A stretch of 64,000 nucleotides of DNA. Source: Athalassotoga sp049965695 (GTDB taxonomy: Bacteria; Thermotogota; Thermotogae; Mesoaciditogales; Mesoaciditogaceae). Where the stretch lies: the NCBI RefSeq assembly GCF_049965695.1, contig NZ_JBMFWB010000003.1, positions 1 through 64,000 on the forward strand, in the 5' to 3' direction. This document shows, piece after piece, positions 50,462 to 59,362 of the stretch. Positions within the stretch are counted from its first letter, which is position 1. Every line of letters begins with the position of its first letter. The translations under genes were made by a program, and so were the position numbers. The notes beneath the pieces were generated by a model, which was given only the letters and a program-made list of their open reading frames with translations, had not been told where the DNA came from and did not search any database.

Positions 50462-51849
50462 TTGTACCCCTCCCGTTTCCTGTATTCAAGTATCATTTTA
50501 TCGGTTTCGCCAACGACTTTTTGCTGATCTTCCCAGTATTTCTGATCAACTTGAGAGTTAAGTTCTTCGACTGTTTTTCCCTGCTGCTCGACCCATGTGT
50601 AATACTTCAAATTATGCCATCTGCGTCTATTTTCAAGGGTGCCTTCGAAGAGCCAGTCTGTTTTGACGCCCATAAATATAGAATTGAACCTCGATTTTGC
50701 CTCCGCAAGATCCATCTTTCCGTATTGTTTGTCAAGATCTGCCATGACCGAATGGTACCTGTCTATCGTATCCGTTGCTATCGTGATTATATTATCGTTT
50801 GGCCCAAATTTGTACTCTTTGGCAACCTTTATGGCGCCCAGCACGTTTGCAACGCCTGATATTCCAAAGATCGTTGACATTTCTTCTACAGCCTTTGGAT
50901 CTATGAAACCTTTCAGAAATTTTTTACCGACCTCATCTGTCAACAGTTGAAGTCCTTTCTTTGATTCCATATCATCAATCGCGACAACCGCGTCTGAATT
51001 CATGACGTTGTGTATCCACGTCACGTGCTTGTCCCCTATTCCTTGAATATCATGGGTTCCATAGCCGTTCATGGAGATCGTAGGACATTGTATGGGCTCA
51101 AGCGTTACCACTTTTGCATCGCCGAAGACCTGTTTTACCCTATCGCCGCATGCTATGGTGCCTGCCGATCCCACTCCGGAAACAACGGCAGCGATTTTAC
51201 CATTTCCTATTTTTTCACGTTGAACAAGTTCTACCATCGTATTGCCGGTAACGTAATAGTGAAACCTGTAATTTCCAAATTCGCTGAATTGATTCAATAT
51301 TCTGACTTTTTCCGGATCTTTAGACCAAATTTCTTTCGATTTATCGTAAATTTCTTTTACATTCGATTCTGATCCCGGAGTGGCGATAACCCTTGCACCG
51401 TAAGCGTTTATTATTTGAAATCTTTCCTTACTCATGCCTTCCGGAAGGATGACTATCGTATCGAATTTCATCCTGCATCCCACCCATGCCCCGCCTATGC
51501 CGTAATTACCTGTGGATGGCCATATCAAAGTGTTGTAAGATGGGTCAACTTCATTTCTTATGACTTTTTCAACCAAAATGGAATATGTCGCTCCCACTTT
51601 ATGACTTCCCGTTGGAAAATCACGTCCGTACATGACTATTATGTTTGCGTCGACACCCGTCAATGTCTTTGGAAGCACCACGTATTTTATTTTGTTATCG
51701 GAACCGCGCCATGTTATGTTGAAAAAGTTTATAGGATCCAAAGGATCTTCTCTCATCTTCTCAAGTGCAATTTTCCTTACTTTGGGATCGATCTTGTCAG
51801 GATGTAACATTTCTTCAAACGTGGGACCTATTACCTTTTTAGAACTCAT
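50458..51849 (-). CDS. PLP-dependent enzyme of the cysteine synthase fold, function unknown
   Basis: The 463-residue protein has the fold-type II PLP set: Lys near residue 83 in GSHKVGATYS, STGNYGIGGAWVGCR (phosphate-opposed Asn), GVGSAGTIACGDRV (phosphate loop) and a final ATDTIDRYHS. It is longer than cysteine synthase or YgeX and has C-terminal helices (NLKYYTWVEQQGKT). It may be a lyase for a diamino acid released from purine rings, in the position YgeX occupies in uric-acid gene clusters. That is inference; no such activity is visible in sequence. Confidence 0.75.
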   Translation of the reverse strand: MSSKKVIGPTFEEMLHPDKIDPKVRKIALEKMREDPLDPINFFNITWRGSDNKIKYVVLPKTLTGVDANIIVMYGRDFPTGSHKVGATYSILVEKVIRNEVDPSYNTLIWPSTGNYGIGGAWVGCRMKFDTIVILPEGMSKERFQIINAYGARVIATPGSESNVKEIYDKSKEIWSKDPEKVRILNQFSEFGNYRFHYYVTGNTMVELVQREKIGNGKIAAVVSGVGSAGTIACGDRVKQVFGDAKVVTLEPIQCPTISMNGYGTHDIQGIGDKHVTWIHNVMNSDAVVAIDDMESKKGLQLLTDEVGKKFLKGFIDPKAVEEMSTIFGISGVANVLGAIKVAKEYKFGPNDNIITIATDTIDRYHSVMADLDKQYGKMDLAEAKSRFNSIFMGVKTDWLFEGTLENRRRWHNLKYYTWVEQQGKTVEELNSQVDQKYWEDQQKVVGETDKMILEYRKREGYN

Positions 51850-51851
51850 TG

Positions 51852-54146
51852 TTATTCCTCCTCTATAAGATTTAGCACATATTCCTGCGTTGCAGGTATG
51901 CTTTTAACCCTTTTCCCTATCGCATTTGATATACCATTTGCCACTGCCGCCGGTGCCGGCATTAAAGATGGTTCTCCTATTCCTTTTGCACCGAAAGGAC
52001 CTTGTGAAAATTCATCTTCGACGAAATCTATTTTTATGCTTTGCGGGATATCATTTATCGTCGGAATTATGTAGGTACTGAAGTTGTCTGTCAATATCTT
52101 TCCATCCCGCATCTTTATTTCTTCGTATAAAGCGTACCCCATTCCCTGTACAAATCCACCTTCAACCTGACCCGTAAGGCCGACGGGATTTAAAGCCTTA
52201 CCGACATCGTGAGAGGTGAACACATCAACAACGGACGTCCTGCCAGTCAGCATATCGACTTCAACAACCACTATTTGCGTTGCGTAAGAATACGTAAGAT
52301 ATGCCTCCCCGAGGCCTGTTTTTGGATCCCAGTTGAGTTTCGGAGATTTAAACCAACTACTCGATATAAGGTTAACGTTTGAATTGTAACAAATGCCTAC
52401 AATTTCTTCAAATGTCATCTTCACATCGCCGGAAAAGATCACTCCGTCTTTTATGGTCACTTCTTCTTCATCCACATCTTTGATCTTTGAAAACATAGAG
52501 AGTATCTTACTTTTTATCTGTTCACACGCTTCCTTCACGGCATTTCCGCTGAACAAGGTCGCGCGTGACGCAACCGTAGGACCGCTGTCCTGAACGTAAG
52601 AGGTGTCCGTGTTCTCAACGGATATTTTTTCAAATTTTTGTCCCAGCGTTTCTGCCGCTATCATGGCCAGCACGGTTTTCATACCCTGACCCATTTCGGT
52701 GTTTCCAACATGAATGCTTACGCTTCCGTCTCTTTGAATCTGAACAAGCGCACCGGCGGCATCCAAAGATTGACCGGCTGCTCCAAGTGCTACACCGTAA
52801 ATTATGTGTGAAACACCTATGCCTCTCTTTTTGAACCTGTTCTTTGAATTGAATTCAGAAACGGATTTTTTCAAATTCTCGTAATCGGCTAATTTTATCG
52901 CATGCATTATCGTTTCAACAGCGCCAACTGATTCGGTCAAAAGATGATCTGTCGATGTTTTACTGCCCACCTTGAGCGCATTTTTCAATCTTAAGTCTAT
53001 TGGATCGATTCCAAGTTGTTTTGAAGATTCATCCATTATCGATTCTATCGCAAAAAGCACCTGTGGGCTTCCAAAACCTCTGAATGCACCGCATGGAACT
53101 TTGTTTGTGTAAACTCCGTCTATATCAACCTTTACATTCGGCACATCGTAAGCGCCGGCGGCATGGACAAGACTTCTGTACATCACTATGGGCGATAATG
53201 TGGCGTAAGCACCGATATCCATGTGGGCTTTTATCTCCATTGCAACCAATCTGCCGTCTTTTTTAAATCCAACTTTGTAATGAGATTTTATAGGATGCCT
53301 TTTGCTTGTGAACTGGATATCCACCTCTCTCGAGTAGGAAAGCAAAACAGGTCTTTTCGTATGGTAAGCAAGCAAAGCACATTGTGCCGCCACGTAGGAA
53401 GGCACATCTTCTTTTCCTCCAAAGGCACCTCCGGTGTCAGATTGAACTATCCTGATCGAATTCATGGAAATGCCAAGTATTTTAGGAACAGCATTTTGAA
53501 CGTAATACGGGCATTGCATCGAACCGTAAATCGTCATTCCGGAAGGTTCTGGAACCGCAAATATCCCTTGCGTTTCAAGATAAGCATGCTCTTGATAGTC
53601 CGCAAAAAAATCATCTTCGATTATCATGTCGGATTGTTTGAATCCTTCTTCAACATTTCCCTTTCTTATCTTCTTAGATGTGAGGATATTTCCGGATTCA
53701 TGAACTTTTATTTCATTTTTCAGAGATTCCTCGATTGATAAAACCGGCGGGAGGTCTTCGTATTCAACCTCAACCGCATCTGCAGCCATGTTAGCGATCT
53801 GCTGGCTTTCGGCTGCAACAAGCGCAACGACATCTCCGAAGTACCTGACTTCTTCTCCGATGGGTACAAGGCAAGGCATATCTTCAACGACTTCTCCAAG
53901 TTGATTCTCGCCAGGAATATCTTTGTAAGTCAGGACCGCCTTGACACCATTTATTTTTTTCGCTTTATCGGTGTTTATCCGCTTAAGACGAGCGCGTGAA
54001 TGCTTCGAAAGCACAAGCGCACCGTAAAGCATCCCTTTGAATTCGTAATCCGAGACAAATTTACTCTCACCTTTCACTTTTTGAATCGCGTCAACGCGTT
54101 TTACCTTTTTTCCGATCGTCGTCATTTCAGAAGTTTTAGTTTCCAT
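51852..54146 (-). CDS. Molybdenum hydroxylase large subunit (xanthine dehydrogenase family)
   Basis: The 764-residue protein binds molybdopterin cytosine dinucleotide and hydroxylates N-heterocycles. GGAFGGKED near residue 240, PCGAFRGFGSPQ, VGNTEMGQGMKT, GQVEGGFVQGMGYAL and the catalytic Glu in FGAKGIGEPSL (near 723) are intact. The [2Fe-2S] and FAD subunits, usually adjacent, are not here. The start is ATG 54146, six bases after GAGGGGG. Purine is a likely substrate, given adenine deaminase upstream, but aldehydes and other heterocycles are possible. Confidence 0.9.
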   Translation of the reverse strand: METKTSEMTTIGKKVKRVDAIQKVKGESKFVSDYEFKGMLYGALVLSKHSRARLKRINTDKAKKINGVKAVLTYKDIPGENQLGEVVEDMPCLVPIGEEVRYFGDVVALVAAESQQIANMAADAVEVEYEDLPPVLSIEESLKNEIKVHESGNILTSKKIRKGNVEEGFKQSDMIIEDDFFADYQEHAYLETQGIFAVPEPSGMTIYGSMQCPYYVQNAVPKILGISMNSIRIVQSDTGGAFGGKEDVPSYVAAQCALLAYHTKRPVLLSYSREVDIQFTSKRHPIKSHYKVGFKKDGRLVAMEIKAHMDIGAYATLSPIVMYRSLVHAAGAYDVPNVKVDIDGVYTNKVPCGAFRGFGSPQVLFAIESIMDESSKQLGIDPIDLRLKNALKVGSKTSTDHLLTESVGAVETIMHAIKLADYENLKKSVSEFNSKNRFKKRGIGVSHIIYGVALGAAGQSLDAAGALVQIQRDGSVSIHVGNTEMGQGMKTVLAMIAAETLGQKFEKISVENTDTSYVQDSGPTVASRATLFSGNAVKEACEQIKSKILSMFSKIKDVDEEEVTIKDGVIFSGDVKMTFEEIVGICYNSNVNLISSSWFKSPKLNWDPKTGLGEAYLTYSYATQIVVVEVDMLTGRTSVVDVFTSHDVGKALNPVGLTGQVEGGFVQGMGYALYEEIKMRDGKILTDNFSTYIIPTINDIPQSIKIDFVEDEFSQGPFGAKGIGEPSLMPAPAAVANGISNAIGKRVKSIPATQEYVLNLIEEE

Positions 54147-54157
54147 TTGGTACCCCC

Positions 54158-55870
54158 TCAAATACCGATATTCACGAAATTACCCTTGGTAACATCCACA
54201 AGTCCGAAATTTGTTATCCTCAATTTCGGTATGACAGCAAGTTGAACAAAAGATAACACCATAAATGGATCATTTATTATACACCCGATCGATCTTGCCG
54301 CTTCCTTCAATTCCTTTATTTTTTTAACAACTTCTTCTGTTGTCAGGGAAGACATAAGACCTCCTATTGAAAGGGGAAGTTTGGCTATGATATGTCCGTT
54401 GCTTGAAACGACAATTCCACCTTTCATATTCAAAATTTCATTTATGGCCAAAACCATGTCAAGATCATTTGTTCCGACGACAGACATGTTGTGAGAATCA
54501 TGGCCGACGGATGTCGCTATCGCACCGTTTTTGATTCCAAAGCCCGTAACGGCACCTGCGAATACCGACTTTTCCGCGGAATATCTCGATACAACTGCAA
54601 TTTTAAGCAAATCGTTTTTAACGTCGGGCACTTTTGCGGGCGGGATATCAAAAATTTCTTCGGAAGTCACTATGCTATCGTTGAAAACTCTTATGGATCT
54701 TGTTTGATTTCCATTTGAAAGTATCGTCAGATCATCTTCTTCAATTTTCGTGATTTTGAAATTGCCGTCCAACTTCTGTTCGATGTTGTTTCCAACGACA
54801 TCCGTTGTCAATTTACCGTCGCGGGCAATTATCTTTGAATCTTTTATGACGATCTTCGGGAAAAAATTTTCAAGAGATTCCGTTACAACCATATCTGCCT
54901 TGTAAGATGGCGCTATCGCTCCCATACTTCTAAGGCCGTAAAACTGGGCTGAATTTATCGTTGCCATTCTTATCGCAATGATGGGATCGATTCCCTTTGA
55001 TATCGCACGTCTTACCATGTTATCTATATGACCATCTTTTACTATATCGTCTGGATGACGGTCATCGGTGCAAAAAGAGAAAAATCTCTCGTTTTGCGCG
55101 GTAACGGCATCTATCAGATCATCAAGATTTCTCGCAACGCTTCCTTCTCTGATTAAAACCTGCATGCCACGGGATATTTTTTCAAGTGCTTCTGATTCAT
55201 TTGTGCATTCATGATCTGTTCTTATGAAGGCCGACGCGTAAGCGTTAAGGCTCTTGCCTGAAAGTCCCGGAGCATGACCGTCTATTTTTTTGTAAAGATG
55301 TCTTATTATCTCTATCTTTGTCATAAGATCTCTGTCGGTGTTTATAACGCCCGGATAATTCATGACCTCTCCCAGTCCGAGTACCCTTGGATATTTTGTG
55401 ACAAGTGCTATTGTGTCTATCGAGGTTATTTCAGATCCGCTCGTCTCCATCTTCGTGGTCGGAACGCAAGACGGGATCATCATGTAAATGTTAAGTGGAA
55501 TTCCTTCGGTGTATTGAAGCATGTATTCAATGCCAGTCGTACCGATAACGTTCGCAATCTCATGTGGGTCGGCAATGATAGTGGTTGTTCCTCTTGGCAA
55601 AATCGTCCTTGCGAATTCAACCGGATCTACCATTGAACTTTCGATGTGCACGTGGGCGTCTATTAAACCGGGAACAACGTAATTACCTTCCAGGTCTATG
55701 ACCTTTTTGCCCGATCTGTAATCTCCCACTCCGGCGATTCTCTTCCTGTAAAGTGCTATGTTACCCTCTTCTATATTTCCAGTAAATACATTGACAATTT
55801 TGCAATTTGTCAAAAGTACGTCGGCAGGCACTTTCCCAAGGGCAACAGGGATTATCTCTTCAATTTTCAT
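54158..55870 (-). CDS. ade: Adenine deaminase
   Basis: The 570-residue metal enzyme deaminates adenine to hypoxanthine. GLIDAHVHIESSMVDP, GLGEVMNYPGVI, FCTDDRHPDDIV and TSVGHDSHNMSVVG are Ade-type motifs, with the metal ligands visible. It lies 11 bases upstream of the molybdenum hydroxylase gene, so hypoxanthine oxidation to xanthine is a natural next step. The ATG overlaps the hotdog gene's end by 11 bases. Confidence 0.95.
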   Translation of the reverse strand: MKIEEIIPVALGKVPADVLLTNCKIVNVFTGNIEEGNIALYRKRIAGVGDYRSGKKVIDLEGNYVVPGLIDAHVHIESSMVDPVEFARTILPRGTTTIIADPHEIANVIGTTGIEYMLQYTEGIPLNIYMMIPSCVPTTKMETSGSEITSIDTIALVTKYPRVLGLGEVMNYPGVINTDRDLMTKIEIIRHLYKKIDGHAPGLSGKSLNAYASAFIRTDHECTNESEALEKISRGMQVLIREGSVARNLDDLIDAVTAQNERFFSFCTDDRHPDDIVKDGHIDNMVRRAISKGIDPIIAIRMATINSAQFYGLRSMGAIAPSYKADMVVTESLENFFPKIVIKDSKIIARDGKLTTDVVGNNIEQKLDGNFKITKIEEDDLTILSNGNQTRSIRVFNDSIVTSEEIFDIPPAKVPDVKNDLLKIAVVSRYSAEKSVFAGAVTGFGIKNGAIATSVGHDSHNMSVVGTNDLDMVLAINEILNMKGGIVVSSNGHIIAKLPLSIGGLMSSLTTEEVVKKIKELKEAARSIGCIINDPFMVLSFVQLAVIPKLRITNFGLVDVTKGNFVNIGI

Positions 55871-56216
55871 GTTTAAAAGCCCCTCTTTTTACCGCTACTC
55901 TGACGTGATCGGCCCTGGCTATGAGCTTTTCACCAGATTTCACTTCTATATGAAAAGAAAACTTTCTATTGCTTTTTTCGATCAAATTTGCAATGACCTT
56001 CACTTTCTCGCCCGGCCACGCGGGAGCGACATGATCCAAAGTTACATGCGCTCCAACCGTTATTTCATCATTCGAAAGAAAAGTTTGAGCAAATTCGGAA
56101 GCGGTTTCTTCCATCCATGCAAGCACAGTTGGTGTTGACAAAACGTCTGCATTTCCGCTTTTTAACGCGGAGGCAAGATCTTTTTGCGTGACTGTTTTTT
56201 CTTTTATCATCTCCAT
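55860..56216 (-). CDS. Hotdog-fold thioesterase-like protein (FlK type)
   Basis: The 118-residue protein has the FlK-like pattern: DVLSTPTVLAWMEETASEFAQ (the Thr/Glu pair), VGAHVTLDHVAPAWPGEKV with His near 71, and VKSGEKLIARADHVRVAV. FlK hydrolyses fluoroacetyl-CoA; most relatives act on other acyl-CoAs or have unknown roles. ATG 56216 follows GAGGTGG by 7 bases. It is coupled to ade. Confidence 0.8.
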   Translation of the reverse strand: MEMIKEKTVTQKDLASALKSGNADVLSTPTVLAWMEETASEFAQTFLSNDEITVGAHVTLDHVAPAWPGEKVKVIANLIEKSNRKFSFHIEVKSGEKLIARADHVRVAVKRGAFKHEN

Positions 56217-56218
56217 TT

Positions 56219-57076
56219 TTACACCACCTCTATTCCAAAACCACACATTCCCGGTCCAACATGCGTTGTTATGACTTTACCCGTCATATGAAAGGAAGCA
56301 TCAACGACTTCATATTTTCCCTTCATCTTTTCAAGCAATTCTTTTGCTTCTGCCTCGGCATTTGCATGTACCATGCATAATATGACCTTAGATCCGAATG
56401 GAATGTATTTTCCGGATTGTTCGATAAGCATATCGTAAGCGTGGGACTTCCCTCTTGTCCTCCCAAATGGAATCATCTCTCCGTTTTTGTCTATCCAAAC
56501 CCCAACTTTGAATTTCAGAACAGTACCGAAAAAGCCCTGAATTTTGGAAACGCGGCCTCCTTTCACAAGAAAAGAAAAGTCTGAAACGTAAAAGATGGCT
56601 TGAAATTTGTCTTTTTCTCTGTCGATAACAAGTTGTTGGACTATTTCTTTGGGATTCATTCCTTGATTCGCAAGTTCTCTTGCCCTTCTTGCGACAAGCG
56701 GAATGACGGAAGAAGCCAATTTTGTGTCAAAAATCTCAACCGGTATTTTGGCCTCTTTTGCCGCCGTTGCAGCGGAATTAGCCGTGCCCGACATCTTTGA
56801 AGATAAGGTCAAAACGACTATACCCTCGTACCCCGATTGCTCTGCATTTCTGTACTTTTGTAAAAACTCAAAAACCGTTGGTTGCGATGTTTTTGGTAAT
56901 TCCGAAGTCTTTGATATCTTTTCGTAAAAATTCATCAATTCGGATGAATTTCTCGTATCATCTTCCTGAGTTCCATCAGACCATATGACCTTTAAAGGTA
57001 CCATATCCACGTCTAACTTTTCAAACCAATCCGGAGCCATATCGGCCGTACTATCCACGAATATCTTTATTCGCAA
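56219..57076 (-). CDS. DegV-family fatty-acid-binding protein
   Basis: The 285-residue protein has the DegV marks: IKIFVDSTADM, GTQEDDT, TSQPTVFEFLQKY, VLTLSSKMSGTANSA, DTKLASSV, GGRVSK and HVGPGMCGFGI. Family members hold a fatty acid between two domains, and FakB homologues feed it to FakA kinase. TTG 57076 is 7 bases after GGAGGTGG. The ATG at 57091 overlaps that site. It begins this minus-strand gene run. Confidence 0.9.
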   Translation of the reverse strand: MRIKIFVDSTADMAPDWFEKLDVDMVPLKVIWSDGTQEDDTRNSSELMNFYEKISKTSELPKTSQPTVFEFLQKYRNAEQSGYEGIVVLTLSSKMSGTANSAATAAKEAKIPVEIFDTKLASSVIPLVARRARELANQGMNPKEIVQQLVIDREKDKFQAIFYVSDFSFLVKGGRVSKIQGFFGTVLKFKVGVWIDKNGEMIPFGRTRGKSHAYDMLIEQSGKYIPFGSKVILCMVHANAEAEAKELLEKMKGKYEVVDASFHMTGKVITTHVGPGMCGFGIEVV

Positions 57077-57118
57077 ATAGTCCACCTCCATTCTAAACTA
57101 CGTTTTCAACTTGTTTGT

Positions 57119-57170
57119 ATTATATAGCATTTTAAGCCGGATGTGCTAATCTAAAAATTTGGTGTATAAT
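57119..57170. promoter_or_regulatory. Divergent -10 boxes between degV and mscL
   Basis: TATAAT is present on the minus strand (complement of 57119-57124) 43 bases from the degV start and on the plus strand (57165-57170) 32 bases before mscL. Neither has a strong -35 box, and the -35 regions would overlap at about 57142-57147. Confidence 0.5.
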
Positions 57171-57201
57171 TATAAAAATCGTGAATAGGGAGGGGGATAT
57201 C

Positions 57202-57663
57202 ATGCTCAAAGATTTTCGTAATTTTTTGTCTCGCGGAAACGTCTTGGACATGGCTGTTGGAATAATAATAGGTATAGCCTTGGGTTCCGTGGTATCGTCG
57301 CTTGTTAACGATATCATAATGCCACCAATAGGTTTACTTATAGGGAAAGTTAACTTTGCGGATCTTTTCGTCAACCTTTCAAACAAACATTATTCTACCC
57401 TTGCGGCGGCAAAGGCTGCCGGTGCTCCGACGATAAATTACGGTGTTTTTGTGAACACCATCATCAATTTTTTGATAATCGCGTTCGTCGTGTTTTTGAT
57501 GATAACTCTCGTCTACAAAACCCAAAAGAAATACCAAAAGCCTGCCGCTCCGGCACCCGTAACGACGAAAAAATGTCCTTACTGCAAAACCGATATACCG
57601 ATAGATGCCGTGAGATGTCCCAATTGCACCTCCGATCTTTCCAATATTGAAAAAAAATCGTAG
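57202..57663 (+). CDS. mscL: Large-conductance mechanosensitive channel with zinc ribbon
   Basis: MscL opens on membrane stretch to release solutes. FLSRGNVLDMAVGIIIGIALG is the pore helix (the conserved GNVxDMAVGVIIG pattern), with MPPIGLLIG following and a second membrane helix (NFLIIAFVVFLMITLVY). The 153-residue protein ends with CPYCKTDIPIDAVRCPNC, a zinc ribbon in the cytoplasm that simple MscL lacks. ATG 57202 follows GGAGG. Confidence 0.93.
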   Translation: MLKDFRNFLSRGNVLDMAVGIIIGIALGSVVSSLVNDIIMPPIGLLIGKVNFADLFVNLSNKHYSTLAAAKAAGAPTINYGVFVNTIINFLIIAFVVFLMITLVYKTQKKYQKPAAPAPVTTKKCPYCKTDIPIDAVRCPNCTSDLSNIEKKS

Positions 57664-57844
57664 GTTCTTCTTTGAGAAGGTGAAGGGGTGGAGGAATTTT
57701 CAAGGAAAATCGTGTTTATACTGAAAAAATGTTAATTCCGTCCTTTCATCGATATATCCAGATCATGTCGAAATTAGAAGATACCTTGTCGATTTTGGGT
57801 TTTTGGAAAGAAAGGCAGACGGCAGTACTTATAAAAAGATATAA

Positions 57845-57859
57845 CAGGGATATTCCCTG
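57845..57859. promoter_or_regulatory. Palindrome CAGGGA-TAT-TCCCTG before ugpB
   Basis: A perfect 6-3-6 inverted repeat lies 36 bases before the binding-protein start and just after TATAAA (57830-57835). It may be a sugar-regulator operator. The rest of 57664-57894 shows a T-rich stretch and a candidate TTGGAA (57803-57808). Confidence 0.4.
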
Positions 57860-57894
57860 ATAAGTCAAAAAATTCAAAGGGAGGTGTTTCTGAA

Positions 57895-59220
57895 ATGTGG
57901 CGTAAGATATTACTGTTTTCGGTAGTGGCCGTTTTGGCATCGGCGATTTTTGCCGCACCTGTCACAATTCAATTCTGGCATGCAATGGGAGGTACTGACA
58001 GAATTCAACTTTTGCAAAATCTCGCAAATGAATTCATGCAGCAGAATCCGGATATCAAAGTTGACGTTCAATACACAGGTTCTTACACAGACACGATGAC
58101 AAAGATGATAGCGGCCGTAAGGGCGGGAAATCCACCGGATCTTGCCATGGTATACGACATAGGGACTCAAATGATGATAGACAGCGGTGTGATAATACCC
58201 ATCCAAAACATGATAGACAAGGATTCGTCCTTTGACATCAACACACTTGTTTCAGCCTCAAGAGGTTATTACACGGTAGGCGGTAAACTTTACAGTTTGC
58301 CATTTAACTCTTCAAATCCAGTCATCTTTTACAACAAAACACTTTTTGAAAAAGCGGGTCTCGATCCAAACAACCCACCAACTACATTTGAAGAATTCAT
58401 CGCCGATGCACAAAAATTAACGGTTAAAGACGCTAACGGCAACACGATACAGTACGGTTTTACCTTCGGTAGTGGAGAGCCTCTTGCATGGTTTTTCGAA
58501 CAATTCATGGCAGTTCAAAATGCTTTGCTTTTAAACAACAACAACGGCCGCGACGGCAGGGCTACAAAGGCTGTCTTTGCAAATGAATCTGGATTGAGGA
58601 TCTTCAATTTCTTCAACGACATGATTCAAAATGGGTCTGCTATAAATGCAGGACCGGGCTGGGACAACGCAAGACAAATCTTCATCTCTCAAAGAGCAGC
58701 CATGCTCATAACATCTACTTCTGATGTCAACATGATGGTTAAAGCCGCTCAGTCAGGCAATTTTTCACTTGGCGTGATGTTCCTTCCACATCCGTCGGGC
58801 ATACCTTACGGTGGTGTAATAGTCGGCGGTGCGAGTTTATGGATGGTCAACACCAACAACACTCAAAGAGAAGAAGCAACATGGAAATTCCTTAAATTTC
58901 TCGAAAGTGTTGATGCCCAGATTCAATGGAGTACTGGGACGGGATATTTCCCCGTCAACAAAAATGCGATAATAAAACTCATGTATCAGGGATATTACGC
59001 TAAAAACCCACCATACCTTGTTACCGTTTTACAACTTCTCATGTCCAACGTTACGCCGGCAACAAGTGGCGGGGCAACAGGAGCGTTTCCGCAGATAAGG
59101 ACAGCCGTCGATAACGCTTTTGGCAAAATGTTCACCAAAGCGATGACACCACAACAGGCACTTCAATGGGCACAAGATCAGGCCAATCAAGCAATAGCAA
59201 ATTACAATTCTCTTTATTGA
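57895..59220 (+). CDS. Sugar/glycerol-phosphate ABC transporter, binding protein
   Basis: The 441-residue family-1 extracellular solute-binding protein has a signal peptide ending IFAAP, then TIQFWHAMGG, KVDVQYTGSYTDTMTKMIAAVRAG, LPFNSSNPVIFYNKTLFEKAGLDP and GYFPVNKNA. These resemble UgpB, the glycerol-3-phosphate binder, but related oligosaccharide binders share them. GGGAGGTG precedes the ATG. It has no lipobox Cys after the signal, which suggests a soluble or N-terminally anchored protein. Confidence 0.88.
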   Translation: MWRKILLFSVVAVLASAIFAAPVTIQFWHAMGGTDRIQLLQNLANEFMQQNPDIKVDVQYTGSYTDTMTKMIAAVRAGNPPDLAMVYDIGTQMMIDSGVIIPIQNMIDKDSSFDINTLVSASRGYYTVGGKLYSLPFNSSNPVIFYNKTLFEKAGLDPNNPPTTFEEFIADAQKLTVKDANGNTIQYGFTFGSGEPLAWFFEQFMAVQNALLLNNNNGRDGRATKAVFANESGLRIFNFFNDMIQNGSAINAGPGWDNARQIFISQRAAMLITSTSDVNMMVKAAQSGNFSLGVMFLPHPSGIPYGGVIVGGASLWMVNTNNTQREEATWKFLKFLESVDAQIQWSTGTGYFPVNKNAIIKLMYQGYYAKNPPYLVTVLQLLMSNVTPATSGGATGAFPQIRTAVDNAFGKMFTKAMTPQQALQWAQDQANQAIANYNSLY

Positions 59221-59230
59221 TAAGATGAAA

Positions 59231-59257
59231 GAGGGCACCAAATGATGCCCTCTTTTA
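59231..59257 (+). terminator. Terminator after the binding protein
   Basis: GAGGGCA (59231-59237) pairs with TGCCCTC (59246-59252), then four T. Its placement between the binding protein and the permeases would give excess binding protein. Confidence 0.75.
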
Positions 59258-59345
59258 TACTTAACTTATTTTAAAAGCCGAATAGTCATTTACTTTAAAC
59301 GTAGGGCAGGATATCCTAAAATTGTGATCGGAATTTAAAGTTGTT
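59256..59345 (+). mobile_element. MITE-like element, internally deleted copy 3
   Basis: TATACTTAACTTATTTTAAA then AGCCGAATAGTCATTTAC and GTAGGGCAGGATATCC match the left half of the other two copies (best with 30608 reading inwards). The core after GGCAGGAT is missing, and a short right part (about TTGTGATCGGAATTT) resembles the right arm. The right end is degraded, so the boundary is approximate. Confidence 0.6.
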
Positions 59346-59362
59346 CAAAAGAGGTGATTGAA

